NCBI RefSeq assembly: GCF_049116215.1
Contig: NZ_JAGDZB010000001.1
Coordinates: forward strand, 434,001 to 498,000
Origin: Shimia sp049116215
Lineage (GTDB): Bacteria; Pseudomonadota; Alphaproteobacteria; Rhodobacterales; Rhodobacteraceae
Direction of reading: 5' to 3'
DNA: 64,000 nt
The notes under the pieces were generated by a model that had not been told where the DNA came from, did no database searches, and worked only from the letters and a program-made list of their open reading frames with translations. This document shows, in pieces, positions 16,750 to 25,233 of the stretch. Numbering within the stretch: the stretch's first letter is position 1; every line of letters starts with the position of its first letter. A program made the translations under genes and the position numbers.

Positions 16750-17798
16750 GACTCTTCTGCCTGCAAGGCGTTGGCGAGCTCATGCGGATGCACCGCGCCA
16801 ATCACTTTGCCCTCAGCGTCGCGCACCGGCACGGGCTCATACAGCTCCATGCATTTGGTCAGCGCAGTGTCCAGCGTCATGCCAATTTTGATGCCCGGAT
16901 CGTCTGGCATGTTGTCAGGAATCTCGTCCATCAGGATTGACTCGACACAAGCATGTCGACCCTTGGGCACGTCTTTGGAGAACTCAGCGACATAGTCATC
17001 CACCGGATGCAGCACGATCTCTTCCGGCGTGCCGATCTGCACAATTTCTCCATCGCGCATGATCGCGATCCGATCAGCCAGTTTCAGGGCCTCCTGAATA
17101 TCATGCGTAATGAAAACAATGGATTTTTTCAGAGTCGCCTGAATGTTGAGGAATTCGTCCTGCAACTGACGGCGGATCAATGGATCCAGCGCAGAAAAAG
17201 GCTCGTCGAGGAACCAGATATCAGGATTTACCGCAAGCGAACGTGCGATACCCACCCGCTGTCGCTGACCACCGGACAGGTTGCGCGGATAGGTGTCTTC
17301 GCGGCCCTCCAGACCAACCATCTGCAGAACCTCCAGGGCCCGCGCACGGCGCTCCGCCTTGCCTGCACCCTGCATTTTCAGAGGGAAAGCCACATTGTCG
17401 GCCACCGTCATATGCGGGAACAATCCAAAATGCTGGAACACCATGCCCAGCTTGTGACGGCGCAACTCGATCAGTTGCTTGTCACTGGCCTGCAGAATAT
17501 CCTCACCATCAATGCGCACCGACCCGGCGGTTGGCTCAATCAGCCGCGATATGCAGCGGATCATCGTCGACTTGCCAGAGCCCGAAAGCCCCATAATCAC
17601 AAAGAGTTCGCCGGACTTGACCTCAAAATTCGCCGCACGCACGGCGGGAATGAGCGTCTTGTCCTTGAGAGCCTGAGCAATGGCTTTGTCGTCCCCTGCC
17701 CCGCGCGCATCGCGCAGAGCTGAGGCGGCGTTTTCGCCGAAGACCTGCCAGAGGTCTTCGACGGCAATCGCCGGAGCGGTGCTGTTTGTATCAGTCAT
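16746..17798 (-). CDS. Quaternary-amine ABC transporter ATP-binding protein (ProV/OpuAA-like)
   Basis: A 350-residue ATPase. The family-typical N-terminal extension (LWQVFGENA...) precedes Walker A GLSGSGKST. Q-loop FQHFGLF, ABC signature LSGGQRQRVGIARSLAVNPD, Walker B IWFLDEPFSALD and switch histidine FITHD follow. The residues after about 265 form a short CBS-like regulatory tail (LDTALTKCMELYEPVPVRDAEGKVIGAV), which senses ionic strength in OpuA-type systems. It sits 6 bases after the binding-protein gene and overlaps the permease by ATGA, forming one operon. Confidence 0.93.
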   Translation of the reverse strand: MTDTNSTAPAIAVEDLWQVFGENAASALRDARGAGDDKAIAQALKDKTLIPAVRAANFEVKSGELFVIMGLSGSGKSTMIRCISRLIEPTAGSVRIDGEDILQASDKQLIELRRHKLGMVFQHFGLFPHMTVADNVAFPLKMQGAGKAERRARALEVLQMVGLEGREDTYPRNLSGGQRQRVGIARSLAVNPDIWFLDEPFSALDPLIRRQLQDEFLNIQATLKKSIVFITHDIQEALKLADRIAIMRDGEIVQIGTPEEIVLHPVDDYVAEFSKDVPKGRHACVESILMDEIPDNMPDDPGIKIGMTLDTALTKCMELYEPVPVRDAEGKVIGAVHPHELANALQAEES

Positions 17799-17804
17799 GA
17801 AGTC

Positions 17805-18767
17805 TTACTTGGTTGCGGCGTCGACGACCGACTTCCACTTGGCTTCATTGGCACCCATCCAGGCAGCAACAACCTCTTCAACCTTTTCGCCATCCACATC
17901 GACGGCGCCCATCATTGGCTGCTGATCTTCGACTGCCAGTTGATAGTTCACCAGGATTTCATGCGCGGCTGGCCATTTATCTTTCAGACCAGGCCAACCT
18001 GCTTTGAAGATACGGCTGGCGGAAAAATCACAGTCATTGATCGCATTTGGGTTTGGGCCCCATGCAGGATCTGTGAAGCAGGCATCTTCACCCGCAGGCA
18101 ACTCCACAAACTTCACATCATAAGCGGACATTGCCCAGTGTGGTTGCCAGAATGTGATCAACAGAGGGGATTTTTTCTCGGTGGACGCACGCAGCTCTGC
18201 GATTAGAGCGCCTTCGGAACCCGCAGGTACAGCTTTAAATGGCAGCTCCAGACCGGTCATGCGGTCTGCACCAGGTGTGCCCCAATCCGCTGGGTAATCA
18301 ACCAAACGGCCCATTGGCAGGGTTTCGGCAGTCGCGAAGTTCATCGCACAATCTTTCAGCGCTTCCCACGCTGGCAGGCCAGGGCACAGCTCCTCAACGT
18401 GCGCTGGGTAGGCAATACCTTCACGCGCCGCCAGACCCAGATCAGACAGCTCTTCCAGTTTACCGTCATCTTTCAGCACGGCATATTGGTCGGACACGTT
18501 GGAGGACCAGATTTCCAAGGTCGCGTGAATGTCGCCATCGGCAATTGCCTGAAACTGGTTCATCATGCCAGCCGTCACGTATTCTACTTCGTAACCGGCC
18601 GCCTTCAGCATTTCGCCCGCCACATGGGTGGTGACATGCTGACCGGTCCATTCATTCAGCGCCAGCTTGATAGGCTCATCGGTTGCACCAAGCTCCGCCG
18701 CCTGTGCCGACATGGCCACTGCGGATACCGCAAGCGCCGACAGTCCAGCTTTCAAAAACGTCGTCAT
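17805..18767 (-). CDS. Quaternary-amine ABC transporter substrate-binding protein (OpuAC/ProX-like)
   Basis: A 320-residue periplasmic binding protein. The signal peptide (MTTFLKAGLSALAVSAVAMSAQAA) is clear. The mature protein has the OpuAC fold and several tryptophans in the positions used for aromatic boxes around quaternary ammonium groups (NEWTG, EIWSSN, ADWGTP, TFWQPHW). Three spaced cysteines (ELCPGLP, KDCAMN, EDACF) and a fourth (NDCDF) could form disulfides. I prefer ATG 18767, with GGGAGAAG upstream, to ATG 18788. It is the first gene of the three-gene importer. Glycine betaine, proline betaine, choline or TMAO are possible substrates; sequence alone does not decide. Confidence 0.88.
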   Translation of the reverse strand: MTTFLKAGLSALAVSAVAMSAQAAELGATDEPIKLALNEWTGQHVTTHVAGEMLKAAGYEVEYVTAGMMNQFQAIADGDIHATLEIWSSNVSDQYAVLKDDGKLEELSDLGLAAREGIAYPAHVEELCPGLPAWEALKDCAMNFATAETLPMGRLVDYPADWGTPGADRMTGLELPFKAVPAGSEGALIAELRASTEKKSPLLITFWQPHWAMSAYDVKFVELPAGEDACFTDPAWGPNPNAINDCDFSASRIFKAGWPGLKDKWPAAHEILVNYQLAVEDQQPMMGAVDVDGEKVEEVVAAWMGANEAKWKSVVDAATK

Positions 18768-18791
18768 GGTCTTCTCCCTGTTTGTCATTTT

Positions 18792-18807
18792 TTAAATGGT
18801 CATTTAA
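18792..18807. promoter_or_regulatory. 16-base palindrome upstream of the ABC transporter operon
   Basis: TTAAATG-GT-CATTTAA is a perfect 7-base inverted repeat with a two-base centre, about 25 bases before the binding-protein start. TGGTCATTT recurs at about 18935-18943 in a TTATTGGTCATTTTT context. This fits a repressor site controlling the transporter; the binding protein is unknown. Confidence 0.45.
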
Positions 18808-18993
18808 GTTTTTGTTTGCCGGCATAAGAACACAACGTCTTTGACCTGCCAACAAAAAATGCATCTGGCCTGGATGCATCATTTGCGAGAGCTGTCACAT
18901 GCCCCGACATCAACCACTGAGTGATTGATTTTATTGGTCATTTTTCTGCAACCAATTTGAGCACAGCTCTGCGAGATTGCCAATCGCACAAGA

Positions 18994-19023
18994 TGCGCAA
19001 AACGCCGCATCGCGTTTTGCGCA
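18994..19023 (-). terminator. Hairpin downstream of dapB
   Basis: A perfect 11-base inverted repeat (TGCGCAAAACG and CGTTTTGCGCA, loop 8) begins 18 bases after the dapB stop. It carries only an internal TTTT and no trailing T-run, so termination strength is uncertain. Confidence 0.6.
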
Positions 19024-19040
19024 GAGTTCATGGGGGATTC

Positions 19041-19850
19041 TTACAACCCCAATACGTCAAACATATCATACTCGCCGGGCTTTTGACCCTGCCCCCAAAT
19101 CGCGGCCTTTAGCGCGCCTTTGGCAAACAGGCTCCGGTCGGTGGCTTTGTGGCGCAAAATGATCTGCTCCCCATCGCAGGCAAACATCACATCATGTTCG
19201 CCGATAATGTCGCCACCCCGAATGGCGGTGAATCCGATATCACCGCGCTTGCGCGCACCGGTGATGCCGTCACGGCCACTGTCAGTCACATCTTTCAAAT
19301 CGACACCGCGACCTTCCGCTGCCGCTTCACCCAACATCAAAGCAGTGCCAGACGGCGCATCCACTTTGTGACGGTGATGGGCTTCAATGATCTCAATGTC
19401 AAAATCTTCATCAAGTGCCGCAGCCACTTGCTGCGTTAGTTTGGTCAGCAGGTTCACGCCAAGGCTCATGTTGCCCGCCCGCACAATCACGGCGTGCCGC
19501 CCGCAAGGCTCCAACTGCGCAATGTCCTCTTCGGTCATGCCGGTGGTGCCAATCACATGCACCGCCCGCGCCTGAGCGGCGAGCTTGGCAAAGGCAATTG
19601 TTGCCGCGGGCGCGGTAAAATCAATCACCGCCTGCGCCTTCGCAAAAGCCTCCAACGGTTGATCTGTCACTGTCACGCCAAGCGCGGCACCGCCCATGGC
19701 CTCGCCGACATCACGCCCAACCCAATCATGGCCCTCACGTTCAACCGCCCCAACCAGACGCACCTTGTCACTGTCGGACACCGTCTTGATCAGCATCTGC
19801 CCCATCCGGCCTGATGCGCCCGTGATCACGATTCCTGGCAATTCCTGCAT
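19041..19850 (-). CDS. dapB: 4-hydroxy-tetrahydrodipicolinate reductase
   Basis: NAD(P)H-dependent reductase in the diaminopimelate/lysine pathway. The 269 residues show the Rossmann loop GASGRMGQM near the N-terminus, the substrate-loop sequence EAHHRHKVDAPSGTAL with the catalytic His/Lys region, and the C-terminal GQ...YDMFDVLGL. ATG 19850 (MQELPGIVITG) is preceded by GGAGAGGA; the longer start at 19877 has no such support. It is divergent from rbfA. It supplies lysine and meso-DAP, whereas the saccharopine genes near 61.4 kb would act on lysine. Confidence 0.97.
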   Translation of the reverse strand: MQELPGIVITGASGRMGQMLIKTVSDSDKVRLVGAVEREGHDWVGRDVGEAMGGAALGVTVTDQPLEAFAKAQAVIDFTAPAATIAFAKLAAQARAVHVIGTTGMTEEDIAQLEPCGRHAVIVRAGNMSLGVNLLTKLTQQVAAALDEDFDIEIIEAHHRHKVDAPSGTALMLGEAAAEGRGVDLKDVTDSGRDGITGARKRGDIGFTAIRGGDIIGEHDVMFACDGEQIILRHKATDRSLFAKGALKAAIWGQGQKPGEYDMFDVLGL

Positions 19851-19952
19851 GGTGTCCTCTCCACTCTGACAAACCACCCATGTGGCGGTGCGCCCTGCTT
19901 ACCCAATGCAATCCAGCTTGGCAAAGGCTGACAGAAGCCCTAAGTGAGAGAC

Positions 19953-20375
19953 ATGGCAAAGAACTCTTCCTCTGAGGGCCGCGGCCCGTCCCAGCGTCAA
20001 CTGCGCGTGGGTGAACTCATCCGACGCACATTGTCGGAAGTCTTGGTGCGTGACGAACTACACGACCCTGACGTGACCCGCATGTCAATCACCGTGGGCG
20101 AAGTGCGCATCACTCCTGACCTGTCGATTGCGACCTGCTTTGTTCTGCCCCTTGGCGGCAAGAACAAAGAAGACGCTGTTGCATTGCTTGCCCGGCACAA
20201 ATGGGAATTGCGTAAGATCATTGGCCGCAAGGCTGGATTGAAGCACGCGCCTGACCTGCGCTTCCGCGTGGACACCACATTTGATCAGATGGACGCCACC
20301 CGCGCCATGTTGTCCGATGAACGGGTGCAATCCGACGTGGCCAAATCAGACACAGAGGACGGCGACCCTAAGTGA
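19953..20375 (+). CDS. rbfA: Ribosome-binding factor A
   Basis: A 30S maturation factor that binds 16S rRNA and helps cold adaptation. The 140 residues have a KH-like fold with RQLRVGELIRRTLSEVLVRDELHDP at the N-terminus, VGEVRITPDLSIATCFVLPLG, and the later PDLRFRVDTTFDQMD. The C-terminal tail is acidic and disordered. ATG 19953 (MAKNSS) gives the usual N-terminus; an in-frame GTG at 19944 is possible because the purine-rich GAGAG sits very close to the ATG. It overlaps the next gene by GTGA. Confidence 0.96.
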   Translation: MAKNSSSEGRGPSQRQLRVGELIRRTLSEVLVRDELHDPDVTRMSITVGEVRITPDLSIATCFVLPLGGKNKEDAVALLARHKWELRKIIGRKAGLKHAPDLRFRVDTTFDQMDATRAMLSDERVQSDVAKSDTEDGDPK

Positions 20376-21118
20376 TCCGAACGGCGCTCTGTTTGATCTT
20401 CCTCTCCCTGCCCCAATGGGCGCAGGCGGTGACCTGTTCAGATCAAACTCATGAAGGGCGCAGCCTTACGGTGTGCACGGTGGATGCGGCAGAGGACAAT
20501 CTGCGGCTATTCCTGCGCGATGGTAACGGCGCCATTCTGGGCCAGTTCCGCGATATCGAGCGCGCGCTGGAAGACGGCAAAACCCTCAGCTTCGGCATGA
20601 ACGCCGGCATGTATCACGCCGACCGTAGTCCGGTGGGGCACTATGTTGAAGACGGCACCGAAGAGATGCGGCTCCTGACCGGCGGCAGCAAAGGCAACTT
20701 TGGCCTGCTGCCAAATGGCGTTCTGTGCCTGAACGACGGCTCCATCCGAGTCTACGAGACTTTGGATTTTCAAAAACAAGCGCCAAGCTGCCGCGACGCC
20801 ACCCAATCCGGTCCCATGCTGGTGATTGACGGAGAGTTGCACCCACGCTTCCTCCCAGACAGCAGCTCTCGCTTCCTACGCAACGGCGTGGGCACCAGCT
20901 CGGACGGAAAGACAGCCCATTTTGTGATCTCCAACGAAGCGGTGACCTTTCACGAATTTGGCCGTTTCTTTCGCGATGTTCTAGAAACCCCAGATGCACT
21001 CTACTTTGACGGCAAGGTCAGCCGCTTACACGCGCCCCAACTTGACCGATCCGACGGTGGGTTTTGGATGGGGCCAATCATTGGCGTTGTGGAATCCGAC
21101 GCATCGGTCACTGAATAA
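20372..21118 (+). CDS. Secreted phosphodiester glycosidase family protein (NAGPA domain)
   Basis: A 248-residue protein with a Sec signal peptide (MIRTALCLIFLSLPQWAQA) and a phosphodiester glycosidase/DUF2233 domain. Family marks are FGMNAGMYHADRSPVG, NFGLLPNGVLCLNDG, QSGPMLVIDGELHPRF, RNGVG and the C-terminal DGGFWMGPIIGVVE. The family hydrolyses sugar phosphodiester bonds in some members; the substrate here is unknown. The start is GTG and overlaps the rbfA stop, so translation is coupled. Its stop overlaps the stop of the convergent binding-protein gene by 11 bases. Confidence 0.87.
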   Translation: MIRTALCLIFLSLPQWAQAVTCSDQTHEGRSLTVCTVDAAEDNLRLFLRDGNGAILGQFRDIERALEDGKTLSFGMNAGMYHADRSPVGHYVEDGTEEMRLLTGGSKGNFGLLPNGVLCLNDGSIRVYETLDFQKQAPSCRDATQSGPMLVIDGELHPRFLPDSSSRFLRNGVGTSSDGKTAHFVISNEAVTFHEFGRFFRDVLETPDALYFDGKVSRLHAPQLDRSDGGFWMGPIIGVVESDASVTE

Positions 21119-22115
21119 CTGCGCTGCTCCATTCTTTGATGAACCTTTTGCGCTTGAGCGGATCAAGATAGGTCATCAGCGCCGGTCCCAGCGAAATAAC
21201 CGCCTGCCCGGCGCTGTCCACCGCAGCACTCAGCGGTGGCAGTGGGAAAACATCCGGGTTTCGTGGCCCTGTCTGCACCTCCACCAAGTGACGTACAAAC
21301 GCCGCCGCCTCGGCTTCCACTTCGGTCCGGCTGCTCACAAACGCTGTGCGCATCATGGTTGTCGGGAAATCGGACGGCAGCACAATCTCCAAAGTCTCAG
21401 CCACATCCTCGCGTGCGGCCACATAGCTGCCCAACACGTTGTAGGCCACCACTAGGTCGCCGGAGACCAGGTCGTCAATCATCGCTCCGGAACAGCAATA
21501 CAGCCGGGCATCCAGCCCGCCCATCACTTCCATCAAACGCCAAAAGGTCTCTGAGGCGCGGGCATCTTGGGTTGCAAACAAATAGCCCAATCCCGACTTG
21601 CGCACATCATACGTGCCAACTTTGCCGCGAAACACTTCAGGTCGCGCCCGCATGGCCGCAATCAACTCCTGCCGTGTTTGCGGCACCGTGTCCGGGGCAA
21701 ATGCAGCCCGATTGATCACAATGGTGGCAGGTTCCGTGGTGAACGCAAACAAGCTGTTACGCCACTGTGCCCAATCCGGTTGCGACAAGGTTTCGACCGG
21801 CACCGAATAGCCGTCATTCACCAGTTTCAGCTGCAGATCCATGGCACTGGAAATCACCACATCAAAGTCATCCGGCGCCGCACGAAATACCTGATCAATC
21901 TGCGCCGTGCCCGTCACAAAATACTCCACAGCAACCCCGGATCGGCTTTGCAGAAAGTCTTCGATCACCGGCGCAAACAGCGAAGTATCGGTGCTGGACA
22001 AGACCCTCAGCGTTTTGACCGCTGACGCGGGGCCAAAGGCATTTTGGTCTTCCCACTCTTCTGCTGCCGCCACCAACGGGCACAGCCAGACTATCAAAGC
22101 AAAAATGTAACGCAT
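21108..22115 (-). CDS. Periplasmic solute-binding protein encoded with the TctDE-type two-component system
   Basis: A 335-residue exported protein with signal peptide MRYIFALIVWLCPLVAAAEE. It has the type II periplasmic-binding fold: LRVLSSTDTSLFAPVIEDFLQ, VVISSAMDLQLKLVNDGYS, GLGYLFATQDARASETFWRLM, VAYNVLGSYV. This is the iron/thiamine-type family, not a TctC. No permease or ATPase is adjacent. Instead it overlaps the kinase gene by 22 bases. A role as ligand-presenting partner of that kinase is inferred. The cysteine pair LYCCSGAM is unusual and could form or bind something. Confidence 0.82.
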   Translation of the reverse strand: MRYIFALIVWLCPLVAAAEEWEDQNAFGPASAVKTLRVLSSTDTSLFAPVIEDFLQSRSGVAVEYFVTGTAQIDQVFRAAPDDFDVVISSAMDLQLKLVNDGYSVPVETLSQPDWAQWRNSLFAFTTEPATIVINRAAFAPDTVPQTRQELIAAMRARPEVFRGKVGTYDVRKSGLGYLFATQDARASETFWRLMEVMGGLDARLYCCSGAMIDDLVSGDLVVAYNVLGSYVAAREDVAETLEIVLPSDFPTTMMRTAFVSSRTEVEAEAAAFVRHLVEVQTGPRNPDVFPLPPLSAAVDSAGQAVISLGPALMTYLDPLKRKRFIKEWSSAVIQ

Positions 22116-23461
22116 GCGCCGCCCTCCGGCATATTATCCAAGGTCATTTCGCCGCCATGGGCCGTTGCCACGTCCTGCGCAATGGTGAGGCCGAGCCCAG
22201 ACCCAATGGTATCTTTGGCATTGTCCCCTCGCGAAAACCGCGCCGCCAGCCCTTGCATCTGGTCCGGCGGAAACCCGGGGCCTTCATCCCGCACCTGTAC
22301 GCGAGGACGCGGCGTGCCCCCGACTTCCAAAGTGATCTCACTTTCTTCCGGCGCGTACTTCAGGGCATTTTCCACCAGATTGCGCAGCGCATTTTGCAAC
22401 AAAATCGAATCCGCTTGGACACTGACCTCCCCCTCGCTGATGACCGTGAGCGCAATGTCTTTCATCTCTGCCACTGGTGCCAATCGCGTGACCAAATCTT
22501 CGACCAATTCCACCAAATCCACGGATTGGGTTTCCAAGTGATCCGCGCGAAACGTGATCATGGCGTGATCCAAAAGCTGCCCTGCCGCGCGAGAGCTTTC
22601 GTCAATCGCGCGCACCATCGAACGCAGCGCCTGTCGGTTGTCCTCTCGCTCCACCCGCTGCAGTGTTGCCTCGGCATGGCTGCGCACCGTCGCCAAAGGC
22701 GTACGCACCCGATGTGCAGCTTCGGCAATGAAGTCTTCGGACTGCTTCAAAGAGGTATCCAGTCGCGCCATGAAACTGTTCAGCGAGGTCACCAAGGGCG
22801 CCATTTCCATCGGCACCGGCCGCGCCACTGGGCTCAAATCTTTGGGGCCGCGGCGGGTGATAGAATGGGTCAAACGCTCCAGCGGGCGAATGGTGGTGTT
22901 GGTTGCCCAACTGGCCACCAGCACCGACAGCACAAAGAAACCAGCACCAATCAGACCCACGTTGCGCGAAATCTTGTTCAACGTCCCAGCCAAGGCATCC
23001 TGCGTTTGCGCAACTGACACGGTCACCCGTGTTCTGGTGTTTGGGCCCACCAAAATCCGAGCGGCTGTTGCAACGCGCACCGGAGCTCCGTCAAATATCG
23101 CGGATACATGCACAATCTCGCTGCCATCCGGAGCGTCAGCAACAGGCAGCAGCTCATACCCAGACAACAACTTGTCTTCCTGCCAAATGGCGTAAAACAC
23201 CCGGTCATCCGCATCAGTGCTCAACATGGAGAAGGCGACATAGGGAAAATCCACTTCCACCGCTCCGTCTCGCAGGGTTGCAGCATCCAGAATGGAGGTA
23301 ACCGAGGCTTCTAGTATGTTGTCCTGCCCACTTTGTGCGATTTGCGCCGCATAGGTGCGCACCACAAAGAACAAAAGCACGGCAATCGCCGCCGCGCTGC
23401 CGATCAAAGTCAGAGCCAAGCGCGCCCGCAGCGAGCCGGCCACATTGACCGTATCACTCAT
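22094..23461 (-). CDS. Sensor histidine kinase, TctE-like
   Basis: A 455-residue inner-membrane kinase. Two transmembrane helices (about 15-36 and 168-186) flank a periplasmic sensor region of about 130 residues, followed by a HAMP-like linker. The phosphoacceptor is His250 in AEAAHRVRTPLATV. The ATPase domain has the N-box LVENALKYAP, G1 DEGPGFP and G2 GSGLGLTIA. The start overlaps the regulator stop by 8 bases, and the end overlaps the binding-protein gene by 22 bases. It probably senses a carboxylate and controls the divergent tct genes, directly or through the coupled binding protein. Confidence 0.92.
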   Translation of the reverse strand: MSDTVNVAGSLRARLALTLIGSAAAIAVLLFFVVRTYAAQIAQSGQDNILEASVTSILDAATLRDGAVEVDFPYVAFSMLSTDADDRVFYAIWQEDKLLSGYELLPVADAPDGSEIVHVSAIFDGAPVRVATAARILVGPNTRTRVTVSVAQTQDALAGTLNKISRNVGLIGAGFFVLSVLVASWATNTTIRPLERLTHSITRRGPKDLSPVARPVPMEMAPLVTSLNSFMARLDTSLKQSEDFIAEAAHRVRTPLATVRSHAEATLQRVEREDNRQALRSMVRAIDESSRAAGQLLDHAMITFRADHLETQSVDLVELVEDLVTRLAPVAEMKDIALTVISEGEVSVQADSILLQNALRNLVENALKYAPEESEITLEVGGTPRPRVQVRDEGPGFPPDQMQGLAARFSRGDNAKDTIGSGLGLTIAQDVATAHGGEMTLDNMPEGGACVTFLL

Positions 23462-24119
23462 GGTCTAGCCTATAGCCAAGCCCACGCAGGGTGGTGATCC
23501 GCAACTCAGACGTTTCCAAGTGTTTGCGCAGTCGCCCGATATAAACTTCAATCGCGTTTTCCGAGACATCCTCGTCATAGGAAAACAGCCGGTCGGCCAA
23601 TTTGGCTTTCGAAAAAATCTGACCGGGCGCGTTGATCAACAGCTCCAAAAGTCGCAACTCGCGATTGCGCAGAGTCACGGCCCGTGCCCCAATGCTCAGG
23701 CGCCCAGCCACCGGATCAAGCGACACGCCCCCCAATTCCGTGACCGACTGCGCATGCCCCGCATTGCGTCGTAACACCGCCCGACAGCGCGCCTGAAGCT
23801 CTTCGTGATCGAACGGTTTTGTCATGTAATCATCCGCGCCCAAATCAAGCAGGCTGATTCTGTCACTGACCTGAGACCGCGCCGTCAGAACAATCACAGG
23901 CGTGTCGTTTTTCCCGCTCCGGTGGTGTTTCAGGAAGGTTCGCCCATCCCCATCCGGCAACATAATATCCAATAATATGAGATCATATTCACCGGTTTGC
24001 ATGAATGCCATGGCATCCTCAATTTTATCAGCATGATCAATCACATGACCATCCAATTGCAGCCGTGCACTGACCGCATTGGCAAGCTCGATATTGTCTT
24101 CGACGAGGAGGAATTTCAT
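23454..24119 (-). CDS. OmpR-family response regulator, TctD-like
   Basis: A 221-residue regulator with a receiver domain (about 1-120) and a winged-helix C-terminal domain. Asp51 in LILLDIMLP is the phosphorylation site; Asp8 in VEDN, the LTARS threonine and the lysine in YMTKPFD complete the active site. The DNA-binding end has RNRELRLLELLINAPG and the wing ITTLRGLGYRLDHE. ATG 24119 has AAAGGTG upstream; the longer start at 24146 is less likely. It probably binds the repeated TGACAG sites at 24138-24165 in front of the tct genes. Confidence 0.94.
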   Translation of the reverse strand: MKFLLVEDNIELANAVSARLQLDGHVIDHADKIEDAMAFMQTGEYDLILLDIMLPDGDGRTFLKHHRSGKNDTPVIVLTARSQVSDRISLLDLGADDYMTKPFDHEELQARCRAVLRRNAGHAQSVTELGGVSLDPVAGRLSIGARAVTLRNRELRLLELLINAPGQIFSKAKLADRLFSYDEDVSENAIEVYIGRLRKHLETSELRITTLRGLGYRLDHE

Positions 24120-24137
24120 GCGATTGGAGCACCTTTC

Positions 24138-24165
24138 TGACAGCATGACAGGTTTGTGACAGGTT
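24138..24165. promoter_or_regulatory. Tandem TGACAG repeats, putative response-regulator sites
   Basis: TGACAG occurs three times at 24138, 24146 and 24157. The last two are extended to TGACAGGTT and are spaced 11 bases, one helical turn, the usual spacing for OmpR-family dimers. The cluster lies between the divergent regulator and tctC-like genes. Confidence 0.6.
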
Positions 24166-24227
24166 GCGATGTTTGACTGCCCTCAACTGAGCCGTCTTTC
24201 GGACAGTTGTCAATTTGGAGGAGAAAA

Positions 24228-25214
24228 ATGATGAAATTGAACTTGGGCCGCCGCGCTCTGATGGCCAGCGCAATGGCCGCTTTCGCATTCGCAGGTCAAG
24301 CCATTGCTGATGGTCACAAAACTGTGGACAGCATCCACTTCCTGATCCCCGGCGGCGCCGGTGGTGGCTGGGATGGTACCGCACGTGGCACCGGTGAAGC
24401 GCTGACCAAAGCGGGCATCGCAGGCAACGCCTCTTACGAAAACATGTCCGGCGGCGGCGGCGGCAAAGCCATCGGCTACCTGATCGAAAACGCCGACAGC
24501 AACCACGGCACATTGATGGTGAACTCCACCCCAATCGTGATCCGCTCCCTGACCGGTGTCTTCCCACACAACTTCCGTGACCTGACCCTCGTGGCTGGCA
24601 CCATTGGCGACTACGCCGCTCTGGTTGTGCACAAAGACAGCCCGCTCAACAACATGGACGACCTGATGGCCGCCTATGACGCGGACCCATCCAAAACCGC
24701 CATCGGCGGTGGTTCGGTTCCAGGCGGCATGGACCACCTGGTTGCCGCCATGGTGATGGAAGCCGCTGGCAAAGACGCGCTGGGAGTGAAGTACATCCCA
24801 TACGACGCGGGCGGTAAAGCCATGGCAGCGCTGCTGTCCGGCGAAATCGCAGCTCTGTCTACCGGCTTCTCCGAAGCGGTTGATCTGGCCAACGCGGGCG
24901 AAGTAAAAATCATCGGTGTGACCGCTGATGAGCGTGTGTCCGCAGCACCTGACGCCATGACCATGAAAGAACAGGGCATCGACACCTCGTTTGTGAACTG
25001 GCGTGGTTTCTTTGGTGCGCCTGGCCTGCCGGAAGACAAGCTGGCGATGTACCAGGAAGCTCTGACCAAAATGTATGACACCCCAGAGTGGGAAGCCGTG
25101 CGCGAGCGCAACGGCTGGGTCAACATCCACAACAATGGCGACGACTTCAAAGCCTTCCTGGAAGGCCAAGAAAAAGTCATCGGCGACCTGATGAAAAAGC
25201 TCGGCTTCCTCTAA
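24228..25214 (+). CDS. tctC: Tripartite tricarboxylate transporter substrate-binding protein TctC
   Basis: A 328-residue periplasmic receptor of the TTT (Bug) family. Its signal peptide (MMKLNLGRRALMASAMAAF...AIADG) precedes a Bug-type binding protein with the first signature IPGGAGGGWDGTARG and the following GNASYENMSGGGGGKAIGY. In TTT systems TctC delivers carboxylates to the TctA/TctB membrane parts. GGAGGAG precedes ATG 24228; ATG 24231 is the alternative. It is followed by a strong hairpin that likely reduces read-through to tctB, giving an excess of binding protein. Confidence 0.93.
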   Translation: MMKLNLGRRALMASAMAAFAFAGQAIADGHKTVDSIHFLIPGGAGGGWDGTARGTGEALTKAGIAGNASYENMSGGGGGKAIGYLIENADSNHGTLMVNSTPIVIRSLTGVFPHNFRDLTLVAGTIGDYAALVVHKDSPLNNMDDLMAAYDADPSKTAIGGGSVPGGMDHLVAAMVMEAAGKDALGVKYIPYDAGGKAMAALLSGEIAALSTGFSEAVDLANAGEVKIIGVTADERVSAAPDAMTMKEQGIDTSFVNWRGFFGAPGLPEDKLAMYQEALTKMYDTPEWEAVRERNGWVNIHNNGDDFKAFLEGQEKVIGDLMKKLGFL

Positions 25215-25233
25215 AGTCGTCTATCATCCAACT

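Noticed and set aside
21108..21118. 11-base overlap of convergent stop regions (glycosidase and binding protein)
   Set aside because: Compact genomes often have such short convergent overlaps; I see no further structure there.
20994..21455. 153-codon plus-strand frame across the end of the phosphodiester glycosidase and into the binding-protein gene
   Set aside because: It runs over two real genes in other frames, has no start signal and no recognisable motif.
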